From Nothopassalora personata (Eukaryota > Ascomycota > Dothideomycetes > Mycosphaerellales > Mycosphaerellaceae), in NCBI GenBank assembly GCA_033816765.1, contig CM066288.1:4588001-4652000 (forward strand): 64,000 nt of DNA, read 5' to 3'. Below the pieces are notes generated by a model. The model was given only the letters and a program-made list of their open reading frames with translations. It was not told the origin of the DNA and made no database searches. Shown one piece after another: positions 54,290 through 62,242 of this stretch. The translations under genes were made by a program, and so were the position numbers. Each line of letters opens with the position of its first letter. Positions within the stretch are counted from its first letter, which is position 1.

Positions 54290-54872
54290 ACGAAGGAGAC
54301 GGCTAAGCTACCGACGGCACCGTCTCGCTAGAAGGAGAAAGCTAGAAGTCGTCCGGAAGACCTTCGACAGCACTCTAGGTCTAAGGAGACAAGGACAGAT
54401 TAGGAGCACTAGGATCCGCGTCTACTATAGCGTACTCCTACGCCCCTAGATCCTCGTCTAGTAACAACCGATCTTCTAACAAACGACCCTCCGTAACCTT
54501 CTAATTAACCGCATCTAATTGCTTACGAAGGCGCATTTCCTTTATATACGCTTCTATTAAGGCATCCTTCCTTTTACTAAGAATCCTCTTCGCGGTATCT
54601 AGTTCCTATAACAATTTCTTCCGCTAAAGCGATAAGCGCTTCTACTCGCCCTCGGTTACCCTCGCATTGCAACTCTTTAGATTCCGCTACTAGCACTCGG
54701 AATAGCGACTAGATAAGATGTGCACCTTGTATACACGGCCCTCCTTTTAACAAGAATCACACGGACGCATCGCGGTATCGCCGTTACGAAAGATCTACTA
54801 GGCTTTCTTCTTACGGCGAGCGGTAGATTTGGATTAGGAGGAAGAAGACATCGTTACGAGATACGAAAAGGA
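54290..54872 (-). pseudogene. Diverged antisense Cys-rich coiled-coil gene, RIP-decayed
   Basis: Read on the - strand from ATG 54872 it gives, with stops, MRPCDSC, then YSEC, LKSCNARVTEGE, KRLSL and KEMRLRKQLDA. This aligns with the clean antisense protein (PCSGC, CSEC, KCDVTVTWTEWERL, HRLRKQL). The two differ far beyond RIP, unlike the gag and most of pol next to them. Confidence 0.75.
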
Positions 54873-55335
54873 AGTATAACATAACTTATGAAGCTCTAGG
54901 ATAGAGCTAGGCTAAAAGGGGGATGGTGTTACGGTTCTAATCTAGGGCTAAAGGAAGCTAACTAATTAGACCTCTACAATTAGTAGGCGCTTCCGCCCGA
55001 GAAGTGTTCTCTTACCCGTAGGAATAAAACCAAGGAACCGAGAGAGCAACTAAAGTGATCTCCTTAATCTCGTTAATCTCGGTAATCTCGAGAGAGCATA
55101 GAGAGCATAGAGAGCACGGAGAGCAAACGCTCTATCTCCTTTATATTTAGGAACGCTAGAAACCCTTATGCTTCTAATGCGTTTAACTTATGTTACTATC
55201 TCACTAATTGGAATACAACTCTTATTCCTATCATTCATCTTCGCTTAGCTTACTTTAGCCTCTCCAAAGAATAATACCGCCACGTGACTTGACTTATCTC
55301 TCTTTTGAGACTAGCCCTGGAACGAGACAATAACA

Positions 55336-56697
55336 CTAGGGTGAATTCGGCCTTCGTAGGTTTATTAATTATATATACGTTAGACCCCCTATCTAGCAGC
55401 TAGGAGTCCTCCTCCGACAAGTTGTTAGAGGAGTATACTCCCTAGGTCTTAATTGCGCGTAGTCCGTATAACCCTCTAGGTCTCGAATCCGTTCCCTCTA
55501 TTCTTTAGTCTTTATTAGAGTTAGACTAAAGATCCTTTATAAGTTTAAGGGCCTTAGGATCCTTGTATCTGCTTGCCTAGCGCTTGTAGAACTAAGGATT
55601 GTCCCTTAGATACTTGCGGTAGGTCTTTAGCTAACCTTTCTAGGTATTGTCTATGCTTTCCTAGGGTAGTCGTAAGTTATAATTAACGATATTGCATTTT
55701 CTAAGGAATAGGCATGCTTTATTAGGAGGTTTTCTAGTCATTTTAGCATATGTTTGCCTTAGGCGATCCCTCGTTGTCTTTTCTAGGGGATAACTAGTAG
55801 TCTGTTAATCCCCTAATATAGCAAATAAGTTGCTCTTCTTAGTGTTACTATTTGCCTTGTACTTGCTAGGGTTCCTTCTAGTAAACTTAAGACACCTCTA
55901 AACAGCGTCTTTAAGGTCTTTGCTTAATTCCGCAATAATTCTGCCTTTAGCTATATCGATAGTATCCTCAATTATGCGGCATAGGTCATCTTTTATGTAT
56001 AGGGCAAGTAGATAGCACCTCTGTCTAAGCTTTCGGTTAAGCTCGAGCCACTTTATAAGAAATTAGTCGATATTCTTACTCTTAGGTCCCTTTATAAGCT
56101 TATTGTGTTAGCTCTAAAGAATTACCCTTCTGCTCTTAGTCTTAGGCTCTAGTTTGGCTTTAATGTATGTCCACCAAGTAGAGAGGGTATCTAGTCGGCT
56201 GAGAAGGTCGTTAAGGTACATTTGTAGAATGGTCCTCTCGAAGTAGGATTTTAGGGAGCGTTTGCGAGTTACAAAGTCCTCGTATTCTTTCTTCTAATCC
56301 CTATACATCGTATACCGGAGGTTGTACGATGTGCTAATTCTACTAAACAGGGTCTATGCAGCTGCATTATCGTCTTTAGTAGGAGGGTTTGGTAGAGGGC
56401 CTATAACTGGTTCCTAAGGTTTAGGCAATAGATCGAGATTCATTTCCTAGGTTGTCGTACCGTCCTATAACTTCCCTTCTATATACTTCTATAAGTCCAT
56501 TCTAACTGCTTTGGCCTAAGTCTAAAGGTAGAAGTTATTAAACATAGAGGGATTATAGCAGTTTAGTTCCTTGATTGTCGTAGCGGACGGGTAGTCCTAA
56601 AGGTATTGCCTAAGGTCTATTGTGTACCTCGATTAGGTCTAATAGATATGTGCAATTCTAAATAGAGACCCTAAGTTGCTTAACTCGGGCTTATAAC
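55336..56697 (-). pseudogene. Copia gag/protease remnant and primer-binding region
   Basis: On the - strand the left end reads LDRGSNVYIINKPTKAEF, the copia protease with its active-site DRGS/DNGS. Further right is TA-rich decayed gag sequence without a clear knuckle. Beside the 5' LTR the - strand reads GTTATAAGCCC (56697-56687), one TG-to-TA change away from GTTATGAGCCC. The latter complements the anticodon region of fungal initiator tRNA-Met. Confidence 0.75.
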
Positions 56698-56946
56698 TGT
56701 AAAACTAGTAGAGATGGAAGTTTAGAACTAGGGTATTAAGTCTGGAAATCAGGGTATGAAAAACTATGTTTATTACAAGTAGTGGCACCCTTAAGGTGCT
56801 TATATAAGTCTTCTTTTGATAAGAGGCCCTCAATCCCTGTAATTCAGGTGCCTAATCTCATTTCCCAAGAACAAGTAATTACCACACTCAATCAGGTTAT
56901 GTCACCCTCAAAACCTGCTACCCATGCATCATCCTGGCGCTTTACA
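56698..56946 (-). repeat. Copia 5' LTR (right)
   Basis: 249 bp. Here the inner (left) part carries RIP changes and the outer (right) ~100 bp is clean, the mirror image of the left LTR. It ends next to the ACTAC duplication that holds the stop codon of the neighbouring gene. Confidence 0.92.
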
Positions 56947-56947
56947 A

Positions 56948-58352
56948 CTACTCTTCGTTCTCGTACTTCAGCAATCCACGTGGGAACTCGGTCTCCGATG
57001 GAGCAACGGACGCGCTTCGGCTTGTAGCGTTGCTGGAACCGTTCTCGACTTTGGTTAAGGCGACACGTGTGCTGTTGGCTGCCGTGGCAAAATCATTTGA
57101 GAGCGATGCCAAATCGGCCTGGGTCCCCATGGGAGTCATTGGTCCTGTGCTGGCTGGTTGGCAGGATCGATTTGACGTGAAAGTGAAAGGCTGGTCGGAG
57201 GTGACGGTCACACCGCCAAAACTCCATTTCTATGAAGCCGTCAGCGTACCGAAAGTCCAGAAATGTGTACGATCACACCTGTCGTGGCGCTGCCCAAGGT
57301 GTTTGATTTGGCGGCCCATTGTTCTTCCGCCACTGCTTTGGGAGCGGAGGCGGTCGTGGCTCCAGCGCTGGTGCGCCTGATGGAGGAGGGAGGTGTGATG
57401 TCTTCAGTTGCCAGACCGGCCGATCGGTCTTACGCCATTGATTAGGATGCATGAGGTGACACTGCGGTGCAGTGCACCTCATGCCCTGCATGCAGGCCAC
57501 ATAGACGCAATTGACACCACCCCGGGCCTTGCAATTGTTGCATCTCGCGGTATGATCACAGGATCCGCCCAGTCCTGCGCCGATGCATTCTCGACATACT
57601 GGTCGCCGGCCGGGTGGACCTGCACGGAAGCCGTGTCGCTGACGCTTGCCCTCCGATACATTGGTATGCTCGAATGGGTACGACCGCTTCGCACCCGCCG
57701 ATGGGAAGCTCCGCTGGCCGAAATCGAGTTGCAGATCAGGCTGGTGACTCGGATAACCCGGTTTCAAAAGAGTACTATGAGGTGGCTCAAAGCTGGGGTG
57801 CTGAGACTGTGTTGGCGGCGGGGCACCTGTCCCGTGTGAGTGTCTTCTCTTGTCGAGATCCGGGCGAAGCATACCTTGCGGACCGGCGGTTGGAGCTTGA
57901 TCTCTGAGAACGAGCACGGTGGATGTGGCGTTGTCACCATTCGAGCCATCGCGAGCATCTGATGGCGCGCTGGTGCCTGCGAAGGGTCAGTCCAGTGCTT
58001 GTCAGACGATCGAGTTGCGGCTGGTACCATCAGTGAGCATGCCTAGTGATGGCACGGCGCTGCCTCGATTCGACGATGACTCGTCCTTCACACTGACATA
58101 TGAAGTGTCATCCCTGGTCGCCATAGTGGCGCAAGATAGGGTCATTGCGATATCCTTCAGCTCACTCGCTACGGGGTCGGATGTCTGGCTCGCTGCGAGC
58201 AGGAGCCGGATGACAAGCATCCGCATGCTATCGCCACCTTCAGCATGTTGGTGCTGTCCCACGGCGTGCGCTTGCTGTTGCTCTTGGTCCTGTGCCATCG
58301 CTATATCGTCGGCGGAGGAACGATTGAAGTATTTGAACAACCACTGCGACAT
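56948..58352 (-). CDS. Cys-rich protein of unknown function, 3' end abutting the transposon
   Basis: Three exons, 58352-58028, 57976-57279 and 57229-56948, with introns of 51 nt (GTACCA..CAG) and 49 nt (GTGTGA..TAG), each with a CTGAC branch point; product 434 aa. The first exon starts at the first in-frame ATG; further upstream exons cannot be excluded. The middle is Pro/Gln-rich. A Cys/His cluster lies at about residues 255-305 (CRECIGAGLGGSC, CNNCKARGGVNC, CMQGMRCTAPQC), probably zinc binding. The tail is low complexity. I do not recognise the family; such Cys-cluster proteins are often lineage-specific. The stop codon TAG (56950-56948) is inside the copia target duplication, so the original 3' UTR has been replaced by LTR sequence. 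Confidence 0.7.
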
Positions 58353-58740
58353 GGAGGAAGTCAATGTGATTGAGTTTGTGAGAGAGTGGAGCTGGAGACG
58401 AGTAGTCGAAGTTGTTGACGCGGAGTGCAAACAGGCAGACAGGGAACTTGCCAATTGAAACGGCTCCCGCTACGGCAAGCACTAGCTGCTGCATCCCATT
58501 CCGAGACAGCAGGAGGCCAACCGCAACTCGAACTCGGCGGAGCACCTTCATATGATGCAAGTAAATCGACAATTGCTCGCCCCCCATCCCAGAGGACAGT
58601 AAATCCATCGGCGCTACTGGCGTGCCTCCTTGACCACTAAGAAGGGGTCCGGAAGTCGACAGTGCCGGTATTGCAGAAATCAAGCACCGAGGGCCCCTGA
58701 ATCAACCAGTCTCTCGCTTGTGGGTAAGTGTCCGACAATG
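58353..58740. other. Intergenic region
   Basis: About 390 bp containing the promoter or unrecognised 5' exon of the Cys-rich gene and the 3' UTR of the cupin gene. Open frames here have no family features. Confidence 0.4.
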
Positions 58741-59386
58741 CTAGAAATCCAACACAGGTCCCTCCTCTCCATAAACCGGATCCCTCTCAAACCACCTCAA
58801 ACTCCTAATCTTCTCAATCTTCGCCTCCTCTCCCTTCTTGCCATAGCACATATCCCAATTGTAACCCTTCGGATAGCTCCCAACCATCTGAGAAAGCCCC
58901 AGTCAGTCCAATTGTCGACGCTTAGGCTTGAAACTACACATTCTTCACCTCATTCGAACTTTCCACTTGGAGATTAGGGAGGCTCACCTCAAACCCATCT
59001 CCACCCTGACTCAAATCCTCAAGCAACCTATGTCCCACCCCAGCCGGCACCACCATAACATCCCCCATCATCGCTTCAACTTCGACCCTCTTCGGATTCT
59101 CCTCATGTCCAAAACATAGCTTCGCTTTGCCGCTGCTCACTGCCAGAACTTCATGGGACGTACTGTGGAAGTGCGTGGTGCTGTACATCGTGTACCGCCA
59201 CTGTGGCGTCACAACATCAACTGAGGAGAGATGTGATTCGATCTGGGAAGCTGAGGCGTTGGGGAAGGCGGTTTTGTAGATGAGGAGGGGTTTTTGTTGG
59301 ATCGAAGTGTTGGGCGTGAGCCCGTGGGATGGGATTTGATGCCGGAGGACGCGGAGTTCTTTGAGGGGCGTGAGTTTGGTGGTCAT
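58741..59386 (-). CDS. YjlB-type cupin protein
   Basis: Exons 59386-58988 and 58887-58741 with a 100 nt intron (GTGAGC..CAG) give 181 aa. The start at 59386 was chosen over an ATG at 59434 because it gives the compact family start MTTKLTPLKELRVLRHQIPSHG-like region directly. A single cupin barrel shows THFHSTSHEVLAV (metal-binding His and Glu), GDVMVVPAGVGHRL and, after the splice, MVGSYPKGYNWDMCYG. It ends with a conserved WFERDPVYG motif. Bacterial YjlB relatives share this layout but have no settled reaction. Cytosolic by the absence of a signal peptide. Confidence 0.82.
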
Positions 59387-59801
59387 TTTGGTGGTCGATG
59401 TGTCGGTTTGTATTGTTCTGGTTTTGTGATACATGTACTGATCAATGCTTATGATCAGCAATCTACGTCATCGTTGCCACAGATCCAGGTACAGAAATTG
59501 AGCACGTGAGCATAATGTGTGATGAAGTAGCGGTTGCACTGAGTCGATTGCATCTTCCTACGCTCTCTCAATCAATATACGTGAAAATTCATAACGTTCG
59601 TACCAGAAGAGACAATGGACCCCTTTTCAGTAATGCTACACGCGGCAGGGTATTCCAAGCTTCTGATTCTCGCTTCATTTCACCTCATCACACCCCCAGA
59701 TGCGTTTCCATAATTTGTGCAAGACGCCTACCGTGTCTGCGCCTTTGTGAAGACTCTGAAGTCCTTTGGTAGGAAAAGTTCAAAAACATAATAAACAAGA
59801 G
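59387..59801. other. Intergenic region
   Basis: 415 bp with the cupin promoter and the 3' UTR of the SPRY gene. No gene seen. Confidence 0.4.
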
Positions 59802-61439
59802 TCATGAGTCGATCCGTGGCCGTGTCCGGGTTGAGCTGCGGCCTCTGCCGGCTTCGACGTCGCTCACCGCGGCTTCATAGGTGGGTATAGGTGGACTGCT
59901 GCTGCGTAGTATGTGCTGCTGTTCTTCATCGGGCGCAAAAGCACCGCTTGCTCGTTGAGTGGTGTCCGAGTCGGTGGCATCGTCCTCCTCCGGACTTTCA
60001 TAGTCAGGTGGTGGGAACTCTGCTGGCTCTAGAGGGAGTCCTGGGTCAATCAATTGTTGGCTGCTTGAAACTTCGCTTGTACCCTCGCCAGGGTCATCCT
60101 CTTCTTGCACATCCATGATGTTGAATTGCGCCAATGAGATATCCGTAGGCGATCGCTCTGGTCCTGGACTTCGTGTCGGCCGGCCTTGGAGTCGGATCTG
60201 AGCACTACTCGTACGTCCGTGGCCTGGCACCCAACCTTGCCCTTCTCGAATACCTTCCCTGCCGCCCTCCAGGAGGATGCTGCCAGCTTCGCTACCATAC
60301 GGTGGAGGTGGCGCCAGACTGCCAGTCATCGGTGCCAGACCCCACTTCTTAACATTGGCCTCGATAAAGACGAATCCCATCTGGCCAAAGTTGACATGGA
60401 CCGTCGCAGGACCGTTCGCACCCACTGTCGGGAAGAAGTTGTGTAGTTTCATGCCGTGACATACGTCTTCCAATTTCTTACCATTCCTTGTGAAGAAGAT
60501 TGTCCCGGTTCGTGGCCTGTATCCAACCCCCACTACATCTCCCTGCACGAAAGGCGGTCCATATCCAGTCGAGCTAAAAGGTTGGTTGAACCGCCGATGT
60601 CCGTTCGATTGATACGATATCGAGTACTTGTGTAGTCCGGGTAACCTGAAAAGTGGATAAGGCTTCGTGGTGACGCCTACGCTCACCAGAGTTGACTCTG
60701 GCTTGTCGTACAGCTTGGCTTCCCAGTAATACACCTCATTCTGCTTGGGCATCGGTAGGTTGCTCTGTACGCTGCACTCCGAGTCAAAGAACTCAATCTC
60801 TGTCCTCGCCTCAACGAAGCAGTTTGCGATCTCCAATTCCGGCTCAAACTCCCATGCTGAGACTCCCTTCTCTTGTATGGCCAAGAACTGCGATAAGGAT
60901 ATGTCGGATTGGACGGACTCGGGAGGATTCGCTTGCACAAACGCTAGAAATTGTCAGCACAACGATAGTATATCCTCAATGTGTGTGCCCTCACCTTTCG
61001 CTCTAAAATACTCCGTCCGCTCGTTATCGCTCATCTCGGCCAACGCATCCTCTTCCTCCCTCAAGAACGACTGCTCATCATCAAACTCTCCCGGGCGACT
61101 GATGCGATCCAAGAAAATCCGGCCTCGACTCGTATACCGGAAGAAGTATACCACAGCAATGACTATGCCCACCAGCGCCGCCGAGCCAAAGGCTGATAAC
61201 ATTCCTATGAGAATGCCCTTGCCCGTTGAGTTCAACCCCAACGCCGATATCGTCGTCGGCTGCTGCCATGACGCTCTACCGCCATATCTGAGCCAATTTG
61301 CGCCGTGTCCAGCTTTCTGTGCCTGCTCGAAGCCATATCCGGCCATGTCGGGTGCCTGCGTGGAGTGCGCGGTGGATGCCGTCGCAAGCGTCGAGGGTAG
61401 CGTGTACCCATGACCGTCTCTCAGCGCAGACTGCGCCAT
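59802..61439 (-). CDS. SSH4: Ssh4/Ear1-like SPRY membrane adaptor for the Rsp5 ubiquitin ligase
   Basis: Exons 61439-60995 and 60943-59802 with a 51 nt intron give 528 aa. The start is the first ATG in frame. A lumenal N-terminus is followed by one membrane span (GILIGMLSAFGSAALVGIVI, about 73-92) and a basic stop-transfer. Then comes an acidic linker, and a SPRY domain (VYYWEAKLYDKPESTLVSVG; GDVVGVGYRPRTGTIFFTRNG; FFPTVGANGPATVHVNFGQ). The tail carries PY-type motifs (PPPPYGSE, PPPDYESP, IPTYEAA). In yeast Ssh4 and Ear1 sit in endosome/vacuole membranes and bring nutrient transporters to Rsp5 for ubiquitination and vacuolar sorting. The architecture match is strong; Ssh4 versus Ear1 is not resolved. 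Confidence 0.87.
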
Positions 61440-62242
61440 CGGCGGAATGCGTCTCCAGCACGGTGGTATGATCACTCACAGTCGCGCGAGGCGATATGGT
61501 GGTGTGTCGTCTCCGCGCCAGAACACAGGCCGGGTAGCAGCGGGGATGTGCTCAATCTGATCCGGCGAAGCCAGATGGCTGAATGCTTTCGGACGCAGGT
61601 ATGTGGATGCGCTGTGAGAGAGTCGCCGGTACAGCAGATTAAGTCGTTTGTGCAGTCGTGAACACAGCAGGTAGTGTATGTGCCCGGGAGACGGCTGTGT
61701 GCGCAGTGGGAGGGAGCGTAGAAGCAGTCTAGAATGACGAAGGCCAACAGTGAAAGCCGCCGTGATTCGCTGCAGGACCGACGGTGGCACCAAGACGTGC
61801 ACATCCGTCTGTTTCACTGTCCGTCTCCATACACCCGCGAATAGATCCAGCGCTGAAACCAAGACAACATCTCTCAAGCTTCGACCACTCTGCGACTGTA
61901 CAACATGTTCACCAACCTGTCTACCGTACCTTACCACTCACCGTCCCCTGCTCCACCGCGGCTACTCGCAGCTGTCGCCCCAGCAATCGCCCGTCTTGCT
62001 CCGACAGCATGGGCTGGGCATCCTGACATTGTGCGTGAACGACTCTGACTCGTGGGCAGGCACAACACTCGCGCCATTCTTGTCAATGTTATTATATGGC
62101 GCAGATGGTCTGTTACTATCACGACTACCTGGTAGGTCGCACCAAATATACACATGTAAACCGCTCATATTCCTAGTCAGGTTCGAAACGCCCAGCAAGT
62201 TGACCCGCCGATCGTTCATCAGTCATGCAACCGCACAAGGGC
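61440..62242. other. Intergenic region
   Basis: About 800 bp between the SPRY gene start and the amidase stop, holding the SPRY gene promoter. Short frames on both strands have no recognisable family. Confidence 0.4.

Larger units (their letters stand above)
48313..55335 (+). mobile_element. RIP-mutated full-length gypsy copy (copy 4)
   Basis: LTR B 48313-48698 (386 bp, U3 type 3), internal 48699-54926, LTR C 54927-55335 (409 bp, U3 type 2). It contains gag, ORF X, pol (about 50716-54140, still showing the YIDDILVYTK and chromodomain regions), a reversed tRNA-like sequence and antisense-gene remnant. All are riddled with TAA/TAG from RIP. Mixed LTR types at its two ends show it is a recombinant of two nested elements. 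Its gag keeps CAG where the clean copies have TAA. Confidence 0.9.
27208..56951 (-). mobile_element. Ty1/copia LTR retrotransposon, RIP-decayed, host of a nested cluster
   Basis: The whole block is bounded by a 5-bp target duplication ACTAC (27208-27212 and 56947-56951) and two 249 bp LTRs (27213-27461, 56698-56946). Read on the - strand the LTRs run TGTAAAGCG..CACA. The - strand order from right to left is: gag/protease remnant (55336-56697), integrase remnant (44918-45667), RT remnant (about 30070-30420) and RNase H remnant (about 29250-29380). All are full of stops. Tell-tale residues survive: DAVNAFLNAP and YGFKESPLL in RT, YIDNI at the catalytic site, NNQQTIRIV and IRHVDV in RNase H, LDRGSN at protease. 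A purine tract borders the left (3') LTR. Later insertions at 28606, 31033 and 45668 split it. The stretch between protease and mid-integrase is missing. Confidence 0.9.

Noticed and set aside
27213..56946. CRISPR-like or satellite array in the repeat nest
   Set aside because: Repeats are LTRs and element copies with target duplications, not spaced short repeats; the organism is eukaryotic.
56698..57027. 81-codon + strand frame over the right copia LTR edge
   Set aside because: It bridges LTR and the antisense of the Cys-rich gene's last exon; no independent support.
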